From Argentina anserina (taxonomy: Eukaryota; Streptophyta; Magnoliopsida; Rosales; Rosaceae), in NCBI RefSeq assembly GCF_933775445.1, contig NC_065877.1:32984001-33048000 (forward strand): a stretch of DNA of 64,000 nucleotides. The letters run 5' to 3'. Position numbers and translations under genes: made by a program. This document shows positions 34,726-46,792 of this stretch, one piece after another (the stretch's first letter is position 1; every line of letters begins with the position of its first letter). The notes beneath the pieces were generated by a model. It saw nothing but the letters and a program-made list of their open reading frames with translations. It was not told where the DNA came from and searched no databases.

Positions 34726-36980
34726 ATCAATTCTACTCCCAATTCCTTTTAGCCCAAGCAATCATTCACAAAACCATACTCCAATCTGAAAATCAAACCA
34801 ATCCAAAAACAACTTTAAAAAAAACAAAAATAAATGAATAATATAAAAACACAAACACTCCCTCGCTGATCTTATCAATGCCCACAAGCTGAACGAACTT
34901 GAAATCCAATTGTCGAAAGCAAAACCAAATCAACAGCTCATAAACACATAAAAATAACAGAGACGGAAAATTACAGTGACTTGGGGTGAGATACTAAAAC
35001 CAAGTAAATGCTGAAGTGATGGAAGCAAAGAAAGAGTGATGAAAAATGCAGGGAGCTTTTAGTGGATTGATGAGTCGAAAAGATAATAAGCTAAAACAAA
35101 TACTTAGAAGCAAAGATTCAATGGAAGTGAGCAAAGAGCATGTATTAAATTATTGCATCATAATTGGAATTAGTGATGTAGTATATTAGTTTTGCTGCTA
35201 ACCTTGGGAAGCAAAAAGAAAAGTGGAGAGGAAAAATGTGGGAAAAGGTGAGGAGAGAGGGGTCAGGTGAGGAGGAAGAAGAAAGTGATGAGGTGCTTCA
35301 AAGCTCTCTCTCTCTCTCTCTCTCTCTCAGCACAACTATGGATTCTTCTTTGTTCTTTGTTGTTTCACTTTCTCGCTCTAGAACTTCAACTGAAGGAACA
35401 GTTGTGTGCGTAAGTCATACATATATCTTTGCTTCTTAAAAGGTGAAAGCCTATGCCCACCATCCCCATGTGGCGCGTGTTATCTTCCTTCTTCTTGTTT
35501 TATCCTTTATCCTTTCTGACATAGGGTAATTTTTGCTTATAATTCTCCCAAAGTTTAACAATATCAAAAAGTTTATCTTTCCTAATCCACAAGTCAAGGG
35601 ATTTCCTTATATCTTTACGAAAATTTGATTGTTATGAGACTAGTAGGGAGATATGAGGATTGATTTAGAAGGTTTAATTGTTATCGATCTTCTGTCTATG
35701 AATGGTCGGGATATCTTATTATTTAAGATTGTATGATAAGTTTTGATAATTGATTTAGAATGCGACAATATCTTTTGTCCATAAGTTTATCGATTTTATT
35801 TCTTAATAAAAAGTTATATAATTATAACATTAATGTTATCACTAATTCTTGGTAGTACAGTTCATTGTAACCAAATCTATAAAAGTGTACACGCATTTAT
35901 ACATAGATATTAGTAGTATTGAAATTTTTTAGTTTATATGGTGATTTATGGATAAAATTTTCTTAGTTCATTATTTATATCTTAATGATATACAGTCTTT
36001 GTTACTTACTTAGATTGTGGTAGTTAAAAGATAAAATCTTACTTAATCATAACTTTTGAAATTCGCATATCTTCGTAATATTGCAGTCATTTCCAGAATT
36101 TATTTGATTTAATTTAATCACAAATTTGAGTACGATGACGGTGTGATACTCCTTATTCTCAATCAATCCATTGTCATCCCTACCGAAAACATCTGGTATT
36201 GGACACACAACTCATGAGCCGAAATCGACACATTCTGCATGTGAGACTTTTAACTCTTATGTGTGCCATTGCCATATAACGAAAACCCCACAATTCACAG
36301 TTCAATACGGTAAATCAAGATATGAATTTACCTTATTTGGGTCGCAATAATGACCGTACGTGCCAATAATAGCCGCCAGTTTTATTTCTATGGGCTTCAC
36401 GTGACGTGTCGAATGCCATGTCATGGGCTTCCGTGTCCAGCCAATCATAGGCCCACAAATGGACAGAGGAAACTGTGTGCTTTGTATTTATCAGTAAAAT
36501 TCAAATAGTATTACGCAGGAAATTAAGAAAAAACAAGGTAAACAAATTTCGAAGTGCTTATTCTAATGGGAATCCAGAAGCCCCGTTTGAGGTGGAGCTT
36601 AGTCGTAAAGTAAAACGTGTGGGTGTGGGAATATATGGGAAAAAAAAAGCGGCTTTTGGAAAAAGCAATTTCTTTTTTATCTCTTTGCAAAATTATAACA
36701 TTAAAAACAAGAAAATGAGACAGGAAAATCATAGAATCTCATAAAAGTGAGGCTAGCGATGTTTAGCTGTCATTCAATCACGGAGTCTAATACCAAAGTT
36801 AGCCACCGACTTGTTTACCGGGAACTTCACATGTTGCGTCGTTTAGTTCCGTCCCTCATCCGTTTCATATTTTTCTTTTCCCATTGTCTTATAAATTATA
36901 GTTGCATGATTTAAGAAATAATTAGAAAAGTATAAAGCTAAGATGTATACACATGAATATGTGTATATGTATTATGAATC
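34726..36980. other. SRF leader/promoter and gene-poor region
   Basis: The SRF leader probably contains the CT tract at 35304-35328 (GA on its own strand). Beyond 35,450 the DNA is AT-rich with no gene-like frame; a plus-strand frame at 36475-36744 has random-looking composition. Confidence 0.45.
35304..35328. repeat. (CT)n microsatellite upstream of SRF
   Basis: Twelve CT units lie about 580 bases before the SRF start codon; on the gene's strand this reads as a GA tract. Confidence 0.9.
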
Positions 36981-36988
36981 TAAAAAAC

Positions 36989-37874
36989 TATGGTCGGGAG
37001 TTGCTACCGGAAAAATAGTACCAAAATCGTTCGTCCCGTACCGAATTCCGATGGGACGAGATGAATCGGTAAAAATTTCTGATACTGAATCAATACCGAT
37101 ACCGGATGCATATAATCGGTACGGGTTGTTCTATTAGATCTGATACCGAATATACCGAACCGTATCGAAACTATAAAAGTTCATATTTTTAGTGGGGTTT
37201 TAGGGTTCACAAAAGCCAAATACCTTAACTCATTCCATCGAAAACTCATCGCCTCCATTCACTTCACGACTTTATTCTTTCATTTCGCGTCCTCGCCTTT
37301 CACTCTCAATCATTGACTTCGCCATTCACTCTCATTATCAAGTATCAATCGCAGCCTCTCAAAATCTCGATGGGAAAACTGAAGCTAAGCCTTAATTCAA
37401 TCTCGAATTTTTAACTGAAAGTATGAATCATATATGCAGTTTGGGTTTTTTGTTTTACTTTCTTTGGGTAATGGTTTGACTTTGTGTTCGTTTTAAATCA
37501 AAAGAGTTTGGATTTTGTGTTTACTTTCTCTGTGCATAAGTATGAATTTGTATAGTGTAAAACTCTCAATTTGTGCAGAAGTATATGTAGTCGTAGGAAC
37601 TGCTTTTCAGTTTGTATCTTTCAGCTTTGTGAAATTTTGAAGTGTGTTAATTGTATCTTTTATGTGAATTATGTTCATAATTGATCATAGTTAGTGTAGT
37701 GAATGATGCATATGTAGGTCTTGTGGAACTTATCAGTTTGGTACCGAAAAAGTACCGAACCGTGCCGAAATTGAACGGTATTGGTTCAGTACCGATACCG
37801 ATACCGAAATATAAAATCGATATGGTATCGGTATGAGCACAATCCCAGACCATCCCGTACCGGTCTCAGCCCTA
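36989..37874. mobile_element. Non-autonomous hAT-type element
   Basis: The 886-bp unit is flanked by a perfect 8-bp duplication, TAAAAAAC, at 36981-36988 and 37875-37882. The ends are TATGGTCGGGAG on the left and TAGGGCTGAGAC on the right (reverse complement). Both subterminal regions are dense in CGGTAC, ACCGATACCG and similar motifs, likely transposase-binding sites. The middle (37200-37440) looks like a plant 5' leader with a short ATG frame of 14 codons, possibly captured DNA whose source I cannot name. No transposase is encoded. Confidence 0.82.
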
Positions 37875-37882
37875 TAAAAAAC

Positions 37883-38709
37883 CAATAATATACGTAACGT
37901 GATACGTTCGACCCACCAATCATACGATCTTATAAGAAAATGACAGTTTTTAATAACTCTTGGTTTATATCACAAATTCACGTAGTATACGAAAATACTT
38001 AACCTGCATATCGCATGTAATGATCGGTCAATTAGTGCTGTTTATCTGGAACTTCTCACTTACTATGGATTTGGATGACAACGATCTTGATCTTAAGTTG
38101 AATGTGTTTATTCGATTGTTTTGTCGTCTTGAATTATTCAAGCACAAATTATTTCAATGTTTGACCATTGTACCAAATAAGAAAAGGAAAGCATAATTGT
38201 AGTGTAGTTTCATGGAACCAGATTAAACAACGTTTACTTGATAACAATATTCCTCCCAGACCCTAGAGTAACAACATGTAAGCATCAGATTAATTTTCCA
38301 ACATGATACTGATGTATGCAGCATTGGAGGCTTTTCCTTATCATATCCAATCGTCCGTTTTGTTCCATTTATTGTTTAATAAGCTGTGACATCAGTCACA
38401 TAACTATGAAAGATAAGTAGGTCGTTGATGGTAATTAGACCAACTTATATCAATTAGTTCGGACAAGAAAAGAAAGACATATATTTTTAGCAATGAATAA
38501 GACAGCTCGACTAAAGTGTCGCAATGGCTCTCAATTTTTGTATCAATCTAATTCATACATGGATCTTATTCGTGGCTGCTTCACTGCTTCCAATCACCAG
38601 TCGACACGTTTGGTTTTTCAAATAATATTGATAACCGCTGCTTAATGTCTTCGTCCACCTTTTATATTACATTACTATAGACCGATTCCAACGAGTCTTA
38701 TAATAAATA
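37883..38709. other. AT-rich intergenic DNA
   Basis: I see no gene, RNA or repeat of note between the two mobile elements. Confidence 0.45.
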
Positions 38710-38717
38710 GTCTAATC

Positions 38718-39211
38718 ATATGTAGCACGGACACGATTCGATATGTAGACACGACATATAGAAATTTTTTTAGACATAGACACGTGGTGGACACGTTAAT
38801 TAAATTTATTTTAATATATATATATATATTAAAAAATTAATTTAAAAATTTGAAAGTATTTAGATATATATATATATATATTAAAGTGTGCATAAATATA
38901 ACAAAAACTGAATCTGTTGGAATGGTTGAGGATTTTTTGGATCCTTTAGATGACCAAGGTTCAAATCCCACCACAAACATTCTTATTTTTATCATGAGTT
39001 TCTCTCCTTATAACAAAAAATGTTAGAATGGTTGAAGAATTGTTGGATGCCTTTGATGACCAAGGTTCGATTCTCACCATAAGCACTTTCACTTTTATTA
39101 TGAGTTGGTGCGTGTCCGGGCCGTGTCCAAATTGAGTTCGCGTTTCGAACGTGTCCGTGTCCGTGTTGGACACGCAATACAGACCATTGTCCGCGTGTCC
39201 GTGCTTAATAG
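38718..39211. mobile_element. Second copy of the GGACACG-rich element
   Basis: The left end (GCACGGACACGATTCGATAT) and the segment GGACACGTTAATTAAAT match the element nested at 17182-18010, and the right end carries the same inverted GTGTCCG and GACACGCAATA motifs. The outer motif GCACGGACACG occurs inverted at both ends. A possible target copy is degenerate: GTCTAATC at 38710-38717 against GTGTAATC at 39212-39219. The middle differs from the first copy, holding AT repeats and a duplicated segment. Confidence 0.65.
38915..39104. repeat. Diverged 106-bp-offset duplication inside the element
   Basis: Units 38915-38998 and 39021-39104 share TGTT(G/A)GAATGGTTGA and GATGACCAAGGTTC. Each holds a sequence like a Pol III B box (GGTTCAAATCC and GGTTCGATTCT). 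They do not fold as tRNA; a tRNA-derived (SINE-like) origin is inference. Confidence 0.6.
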
Positions 39212-39219
39212 GTGTAATC

Positions 39220-39971
39220 GTTCTTCAGATTCACACTAATCGTTCAAACCTCAGCACATGACAATGTAGTTACATTTATATGTAGCCAGCTAATGCGCAT
39301 GCATCCCTATAAGTCTACTCCTTTTCAATTTAAGTTGCATGGGACCAGATTTGTGCTAATTGGTGTGACCTAGTGACTAACTGACTATATTACGGTGCAT
39401 TTATTCATGGGTCTTTTTCATCCCAACGGTCACACCCACCTAACAACTACATTGTCACAATTTCTTCTATCAAGGGGCGAAAAAAGGTATGGGACGAAAT
39501 TGACATTAAGTCGAAACTCGCATTTTAGTAGACCTTTTCGCAATCGGTTATATAATATACCTTATTCTTCAGGGTACCTAATTAAGATATCCTCGTCTCA
39601 TTTTCAAGAATATGTATATTATTCTCCATAAGTTGTTTCGTCATCAAATTTCAAATGATCATTACCCTGTTACAAGCTAATCGGTAATTGACGACTACAA
39701 GTGAGTCTATAACTATATCATCTTTGTCTAGGTTCCAAAAATTTGTTGCAGACTTGCAAGTGGTGGATAGAAATTAAAAGACTGGAGGCCCAATATAGGG
39801 ATGTGATGGGTCATAGGCCCGAAAAGAGGTGGATCCAAGATCCAAAAGAGTCTGCGCCAACCAACCAAAACGACCAACCTCCCTCATCATCTTCTTCTTT
39901 TCTTCACCATAGAATCATCATCACATGAATCAATCTCTCTCACCAGACTCAGCTCCAAACAAAAGAGAGAG
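39220..39971. other. Lipoyl synthase upstream region
   Basis: Probable promoter and leader of the lipoyl synthase gene; the last 80 bases are CT-rich. No other coding signal is visible. Confidence 0.5.
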
Positions 39972-42411
39972 ATGCAGACCCGGTTCGCAGTCCTAACCCG
40001 AACCCTGAAGTCCACGACCCGATCCTTCTCGTCCTCCTCCCAGACCTCAACCACCGCGTCCTCCCAATTCCCGCCAACTCTCGCGGGCCTCCGCGCCCGC
40101 CTCGCCGCCGAGTCCTCCACCCTCACCGAATTCGTCGGCGGCGAAGATCCGTACTCCGTCGAGGTCGGGACGAAGAAGAAGCCGCTGCCGAAGCCGAAAT
40201 GGATGAAGGAGTCGATCCCCGGCGGCGAGAAGTACACGCAGATTAAGAAGAAGCTCCGGGAGCTGAAGCTCCACACCGTCTGCGAGGAGGCCAAGTGTCC
40301 CAACCTCGGCGAGTGCTGGTCCGGCGGCGAAACCGGCACCGCCACCGCCACGATCATGATTCTCGGCGACACGTGCACGCGCGGTTGCAGGTGAGGTGTT
40401 CGACGAAATGTGTGTCAGAGATGAGGTCTTTGGATTTTGTTGGTTGAAATGTTGAGTGGAGATTGTTGTGCTTCAAATGTGTGCAGGTTTTGTAACGTGA
40501 AGACTTCGAGGACGCCGCCGCCGGCGGACCCGAATGAGCCGGCGAATGTGGCGGAGGCGATTGCATCGTGGGGGTTGGATTACGTGGTGATTACTAGCGT
40601 GGACAGAGATGATATGGCTGATCAAGGGAGTGGACATTTCGCCGAGACGGTGATCAAGTTGAAGACACTCAAACCTAATATGCTGATCGAGGCTTTAAGT
40701 ATGTTTTAGCTTTCGTAATTACTTTGCTTTAGCTAAGCTGATTTTTGTTATGAGTTACTGTATTGAGGTACATTGTTAGGGAGTAGCTGGTACATCGTTT
40801 ATGTCTATACTTACAATGTCTGATTTATCTTTCATGTGCATTGGCTTTGTGTGTTGTAGTTCCTGATTTTCGAGGGGATTCAGTTTGTGTCAAGAAAGTT
40901 GCGACATCAGGACTAGATGTCCTTGCTCACAATATTGAGACTGTGGAAGAGCTTCAGAGTGCAGTAAGGGATCATCGCGCAAATTTCAAGCAATCTTTAG
41001 ATGTTTTGATGATGGCTAAAGAGTATGCTCCGGCTGGGACACTGACAAAGACTTCAGTAATGTTGGGGTGTGGGGAAACACCTGATCAAGTTGTGAAGAC
41101 AATGGAGAAGGTGAGAGCAGCTGGCGTTGATGTGATGACATTCGGTCAATACATGCGGCCATCAAAGCGCCATATGCCTGTGTCTGAATACGTCACTCCT
41201 GAGGCTTTTGATAAGTATCGAGAGATAGGCATGGAAATGGTATGCGTTCATCTTTTTATTTTTATTATTATTATTTTTAAATATCCTGGTTATGTGTTAG
41301 AACTAGTTCTCCTAAGCATTAGTTCTATCCTCATTCCTTGTCGTTCGGGGAAACTTTTTTTGGGGGCTGGGAGTATTTCTTGCATGTCATATACATTTTA
41401 TGTGTATGCCTGTGCTGGCTAGGACAACTGCATTGGCACCATATTAATTGCTGTATGGTCGGTGGGGCGCAGTAATTTCTTTATATTATTATGTCAGCAT
41501 TGATAGATATTTCCTTTAGTGTCTTCATTTCTGACTTACTAGTATGCCATAACCATTTGCTATAGGAGAGAACCACTCCTCTCATATTGGTACTGTGATG
41601 CGCATTGCAATGTTCTAGGTATGACTAATTCTTACAGAGAACGATGCATTGAGTGGCCCAAGTTCTTGTTATGGACCACTGATCTATTGAAATAGGGGTT
41701 TAATAGATGTTACAAGACTCCTATATCAGTCAGGGCAAACCCCTATTGTCAGCAGTGATGTCTTACTGAAATAAAGATTAAAGGACTTGATTTTAGTTTC
41801 ATACTCACAATTGCACACTATAGACCAATGATGGTAATGTTCCATCATGGACAGCTTTAGTCCTTATTGTCCGGTTGCTCCCAATTCCTAAACCTGGATA
41901 TCAGAGCTTAGCAGGTATTCTTTGTGTGATGATTCCATAATATTTACATTCTATATTTTTATAATATAATATACTAAGCTCGATGATTTGAATATGCAAA
42001 TTTTCACTTTCTTTACGGTAGGGGCCTTTTATGTGTCTTGCACTATGATTCCATTAATTGGCTTTGGCTTTGGCTTTAAGTAAAGTTCCGGGAACAAATG
42101 ATTAGATAATTATAATTTTTACTGTTTTTTTATGTGTTGGTGATATCTATTGAATGACAGTCTCTGTGTGGACAATTTTCATTGTGCAAAGTAGATCATT
42201 GAATGTATACTGATTTGATACATCTCATCACATCAAAGATATGATCAGAATGTATAACAGATGAATTAACCATCTATTTTGAATGGAACAGGGTTTCCGG
42301 TATGTGGCATCTGGTCCGATGGTCAGGTCGTCATATAAAGCAGGTGAATACTACATCAAATCTATGATAGAGGCCGATCGGGCTGCATCCTCGCACCCTT
42401 CTGCTGCATGA
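39972..42411 (+). CDS. LIP1: Lipoyl synthase, mitochondrial
   Basis: Four exons, 39972-40390, 40487-40698, 40860-41239 and 42292-42411, encode 376 aa (Arabidopsis LIP1: about 374). This radical-SAM enzyme inserts two sulfur atoms into protein-bound octanoyl chains, making the lipoyl cofactor of pyruvate and 2-oxoglutarate dehydrogenases and glycine decarboxylase. The N-terminus ([20 protein letters not shown]) is a basic, Ser-rich mitochondrial presequence. The auxiliary-cluster cysteines are C104, C109 and C115 in [12 protein letters not shown]; the SAM-cluster cysteines are C135, C139 and C142 in CTRGCRFC, split by intron 1. The C-terminal RSSYKAGE carries the Arg-Ser-Ser motif that ligands the auxiliary cluster. 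[13 protein letters not shown] is also typical. Exon 1 is much more GC-rich than the rest. The last intron is about 1.05 kb. Confidence 0.96.
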
Positions 42412-43318
42412 TGAGTGACTTTCTTTCCTACGTACAACTATTTTCATGTCTGTATTTTCATAAAGTATCAATCTGTATTCTTTCCCCTTGCTTGGCTCAG
42501 TCTTTATTGTACAAGTAATGATTATACAGGCCGAAGCTTACATGGGCTTGACACTGTTCGAGCTGTATACTCACCTCATTGTAATTACCAGATATTGCTC
42601 CCCCTCTCCATTGGGGTTTCGTTTTACTCTGATCGCTGTTGTTAATCCGCTCGCTAACAGTACTACTAACAAGAATTTTCGCTTATTCTTGCATGCCATT
42701 CTACTTGTGCTGCTCCTTTTTTCTGTTCTGCACCTTGGCCCGAAACATACAGGGGAGACTGATACGATTGAAGTATTGATACGTCGTGCCCTAGCTGAAT
42801 CGACCAAACGGGTTGGGGGTCCTTGTTGAGGGCTCACTGACCTACTCACTTATTATCAGTACCGACTGTACTGGGTACTAGAAGTCTGATGGTCTTCATT
42901 CCCAGGCTTCAGTTCTTGTATTGAACTTTCAGGAGGTATTGTTGGTAGGTCACATGCATCCATATCTTGATGGTGGCGTGTGCATATCTTTCAATTTTGT
43001 CCATTCTATACCCCTTCTGTTCCTTTTCCTTTTCCTCTTTTCAAAAATGGAGAAATTTTACCCTTGATAACCCCTGTGAAAAGTGACCAAGCGTTTTCAC
43101 TGTAATTTGAAAGCAAAACCAGACCAAGCCTCTCTCATCTATCTAAACCTCCGCCCTGTAAAACACTCCCCAGCCTCTTTCTTTCACCTCCCCCCAAATC
43201 GTTTTTATGACCGTTAATATTCAAATGTCTTTCCAACCCTCAACCTCACCCTCTCGTCTTCACCATTAAACCACTCTGACATTACCTGCTTTGAGTTTTC
43301 ACAGACCAAAATCCATAA
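42412..43318. other. LIP1 3' UTR and promoter of the MGCC protein gene
   Basis: The 3' untranslated region of LIP1 probably runs to about 42,900. A plus-strand frame at 42488-42829 lies inside it and looks non-coding. The remainder is the upstream region of the next gene. Confidence 0.5.
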
Positions 43319-44293
43319 ATGGGTTGCTGTTTGGGCACCTCCAGGTCCCCAAAACCAGTCCCACCTCCCCTCAACAACGGCCCCAACCACTTCCGACCCC
43401 AGAAACCAAACTCCCTGACCCAAATCCAGCCGAAAAGCTATGCCGCAAGACCCGAAACCAGGTCCCCACCGCCGCCACCGGTTGTGGAAGAAGAGACTGT
43501 GAAGGAGGTCCTCTCCGAGACCCCATTTCCCAAGCCCCAAACCGCAGACATTCCCCCGGAGAAAACCACCCTTTCGCCGCCTCCGAAAGAAGAGCCGAAG
43601 CTGCCAGCTGAGCCGCCGCCGCCGAGAGGGGCGGCCTCCGAGCCTTCTCAGCTTACAGAGTCATGTGGGGTCAGTGAGAGCTACTCGTACTCCACAACCA
43701 CTACCGCCACTACTGTCGCAGATGGCAGAGACGATGAAGCTACCAGTAACCGGAAGAGGGAGTTGGGTCCGAGAGCAAATGGGGCTTCTGGGCCGGTGCG
43801 GCGTAAGCGTCCTTACTCCGGCGAGGTTTCTAGCCAGAGAGAGAGGGGGCCTAAGCCGCAGCAGCGGAGGACGCCGGAGCCGGCGGTTGAGAAGAGGAAC
43901 AGGACGGAGACGGCGTCGTTTAGGGGACGGGAGTCGAGTCAGCTGAGGACCATGCAGAGGAGTGGTGCGGTTCCTACTGGAGTGAGGCGTGAGACCGTTT
44001 CGTCCAGGTCGAGGTCACCGGCTACCCGGAATGTGGGTGGAGTGAATCGAGCGGGTAGAGGGAAGAGCCCCGCGAAGGTGGCCGGAAGAGGCGGGGGAAG
44101 TTCTTCGTCGGTGGGAGTGGAGGAGGGTGAGAAGAAGGGAAACTGCAAAGAGGCAAAAGAGGAAGTGTTGGCCGGAAAAAAAGAGGCTAAAGAGGTGGAT
44201 CAACCAAAGGAAGGCGGCGTGTCACAGCCGCAGCAGGGGAACGAGTCCCTTGACAATCCTCTGGTTTCGTTAGAGTGCTTCATCTTTGTCTAG
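43319..44293 (+). CDS. MGCC-start, Pro/Arg/Ser-rich protein of unknown function
   Basis: An intronless frame encodes 324 aa. It begins MGCCLGTS: Gly2 fits N-myristoylation and Cys3-Cys4 fit palmitoylation, so membrane anchoring is likely. Residues 10-115 are Pro-rich; 150-280 are rich in Arg, Ser and Lys with many (K/R)RxxS patterns (SSRSRSPATRN); the C-terminal part is Lys/Glu-rich. No folded domain is recognisable, and the protein is probably disordered. Databases often name such plant proteins after SR-repeat matrix proteins from composition alone, which I would not follow. The gene is GC-rich against its surroundings, and the frame stays open with plant-like codon choice, so I take it as real. 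It lies about 900 bases after LIP1 on the same strand. Confidence 0.78.
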   Translation: MGCCLGTSRSPKPVPPPLNNGPNHFRPQKPNSLTQIQPKSYAARPETRSPPPPPVVEEETVKEVLSETPFPKPQTADIPPEKTTLSPPPKEEPKLPAEPPPPRGAASEPSQLTESCGVSESYSYSTTTTATTVADGRDDEATSNRKRELGPRANGASGPVRRKRPYSGEVSSQRERGPKPQQRRTPEPAVEKRNRTETASFRGRESSQLRTMQRSGAVPTGVRRETVSSRSRSPATRNVGGVNRAGRGKSPAKVAGRGGGSSSSVGVEEGEKKGNCKEAKEEVLAGKKEAKEVDQPKEGGVSQPQQGNESLDNPLVSLECFIFV

Positions 44294-44744
44294 TTGTGTG
44301 TTCATGGTTGCATTTTGTCATGGTGTTTCTTTGTTTAGCGGAATTGAGCAGAATGTGCTTTTGATATAGTAGCTTGGTGTAGCAAAGCCTGTACTTTGCA
44401 GGAATGAAAAAATTGTTCTAGCTTTCGAAAACAATGTAAATTCTCTTGAAATGGTATGAAGATCGCTCGTGTTGGCGTGTTGCTTGATCTATGGATCTAT
44501 CAAGATGTTCATGTTGCTCAATCCAAAGTTCTTTCTGTTCTGTTCAAATTAAGTTTGAGACTTGCGAAATGTCTAGGGCTATGCTGAATAAGGAACCACT
44601 TGAACGCCATTAGTTCACATTGGCCTAACTATACATATTGTTCAGTTCTTGCCTAAAACTTGCTTCCCAATGCTAAAAAAAGTTCTATGTAGATAAAAAA
44701 AAAAACTTGGGTTTTGCAGTCGCGTTGATGTCTAAGCTTTGCCT
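44294..44744. other. Convergent 3' flanks
   Basis: The 3' ends of the MGCC protein gene and of the small membrane protein gene meet here. I see no other feature. Confidence 0.5.
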
Positions 44745-46436
44745 TCAGAATTTAGCTTCAGGAGTTGGGGTCGACGTTGAAGCATGGCTTGCGTTGATGG
44801 AGTGGAGAGGCCAAGTGACATGCTCACGAGGACATGGAGGTGGGGCAGGGTGTGCAATGAAGGTAGGAGTATTTTCCCCCGGCATCACTACAGATACTTC
44901 TCTAGCATAATTTGTAATCTGCAGAAGCAAAGAAGAAGATACCAGTCAAATTACATCAACTTTAACATTTAGCCACAATGTCACAGTCAAAACGAATACC
45001 TTCAACTATAAAAAGGGAGGAAGCATGCTCTGAATCTTCCATTCTTACGGTACAAGAAAAGAAGATAAAACTGATATTATAGTCATTCCTTCCTCCTCGA
45101 CTAGGTTAAACAAGAAATATAGATAAAGAACTCGTTCCTTTGGCCCTATAATACTAAACTTGTCTGCAGAATGCATAACAAGTAGCCTTCACAGTTCACA
45201 TTAACCAAGTGTATTCGAAATGCACTGTAAATTAAGAAAACTAGTCAATCTTGTCGCGACGCTTGGCATAAGGTAGTGAAAATTAAGCTAACTGAGTCAA
45301 TTATATGATGGTGTTTTTCCTTAAACAACAGAGGTATGCCCTTTTTCGAGATCATATACATATTCATATGCATATAGAAAGCATCAACGTTTTTGGCACA
45401 TATGGTGACTTTGAACTTAGAATCCCATAAACTAAGAACTTCCTAACATAGGTCCTTGCACGCAAGCATGTGATAAGTTTGGACTTCCATGCTTCATTTT
45501 GGGTACGAATTAGTTATTGAAATCAATAATGTCTTCATTTTTGATATATCAGATATGCAGATCACCCAGATTGACGACAAGAACACAAACCAAGCACACA
45601 GAAAATTAACATCTCTACATGAGCAAAGATAAAACAGTGGTAATGCAAAATGATTTAAAAGTGATGCAGATTGATCAGAATGTGATGAAAAGATCTTAAA
45701 TTATGATTTTCCGTTGATAATGCAGGTACTATGCAGTATTACGCAGACGTAGTGCAACCCACTATAGAATTAGAAACTCCAAATTATACCTCTAATCAAC
45801 TTTTTAAGCAACCGTGACCTGTAATCCTTAACCAAAACCACCAGCCAACTAATCCAATTAGCTAATTAAGCTTAAATAATCACTTCAAAAATTATAAGTA
45901 ATCGGTTGGTAAACAATTTCAAAAGGAACATATATTCCTAATAGGCTAATATTATTCCATGCGGCTTTCTATCTGTTTTCGTTCAAACGATACGTATGAT
46001 GTTTCCAGCTTTAGGATTATTAATGGAACTATGAACTTCTCTCCAAAATGGACTAAGGGACTTCAAATCATCAAACAGGGAAAGAAAGAAACTTGGAAAC
46101 ATTATCTGAAGGCCTACTTTGAGCACCAAATTTAAAGCTTACTTTGGAAGAGTTGTGATCAAGCTTGGGATTGTTATCGTAGCTGAATTGTGTCCGAGCA
46201 GTATCACTGGGCTGTGATGTTGGTCTGGACCTCCTGAAGAATCTCTCAAAAATCGCCATAATAATAAACATGGATATGAGGATGGCAGTAGCTACAAAAC
46301 CCATGTACACAGCATTGACAGAGTTGTTGAAGTTACTGCTCCATTGAACATCTTCTTTCTCTGCATTTTGATTAAGAGGAGCTGCCCTTGGAGGTACCAG
46401 AGCTATGGCGGTTCTCCAAGTATCTTCACCTCCCAT
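44745..46436 (-). CDS. 155-aa single-pass membrane protein, unknown function
   Basis: Two exons, 46436-46143 and 44918-44745, join in phase 0 over a 1.2-kb intron. The donor is GTAAGC after the codons for HNSSK and the acceptor follows CTGCAG. The protein starts MGGEDTWRTAIALVPPRAAP. It has one hydrophobic helix (YMGFVATAILISMFIIMAIF, residues about 50-69) followed by a basic ERFFRRSR, so the C-terminus is probably cytosolic. Exon 2 encodes the striking block VSVVMPGENTPTFIAHPAP and then PCPREHVTWPLH, which I recall as a conserved C-terminal motif in a family of small plant membrane proteins without known function. If the donor is ignored the frame runs on to a stop at 46071, giving a shorter version; the conserved exon 2 argues for splicing. 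Confidence 0.75.
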
Positions 46437-46792
46437 GACTATTCTCAGAGGAACAGAGAGAAATAAACAAGGATGAAGGACGAGAGACAAGTTGGAAACT
46501 TCGAGATGAGGTTTTATATTGTTTAAGCTACTATATTGTATGCAGGTTGGGCTTTACAGATTAAAAAGGAACCATATTAAAAGTTTATATATACGAGAAG
46601 TGTACTTAGTACACCTCTAGCAAACTTTGTTGCCAACTTTTTCTTAATAAATTTCTTTTTTACCCTACCTCATGTCCTCTCAAGTTTCGCTCAAGTTCAG
46701 TTAGATGTGAATTTTTCAAATATATTTGATGATTTACGTTAATGAGGGTGAGAGGAATCTCTCACGTAAGTTCGCTTAATTACCATTATTCC
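46437..46792. other. Promoter of the small membrane protein gene
   Basis: AT-rich upstream DNA; no gene or repeat is visible. Confidence 0.45.

Noticed and set aside
36475..36744. 89-codon plus-strand frame
   Set aside because: Lys/Asn-rich composition typical of random AT-rich DNA; no promoter or family signal.
38915..39104. Possible tRNA genes from the B-box-like words
   Set aside because: Neither unit forms an acceptor or anticodon stem; kept only as a diverged duplication.
42488..42829. 113-codon plus-strand frame after LIP1
   Set aside because: It lies in the probable LIP1 3' untranslated region and has no protein-like pattern.
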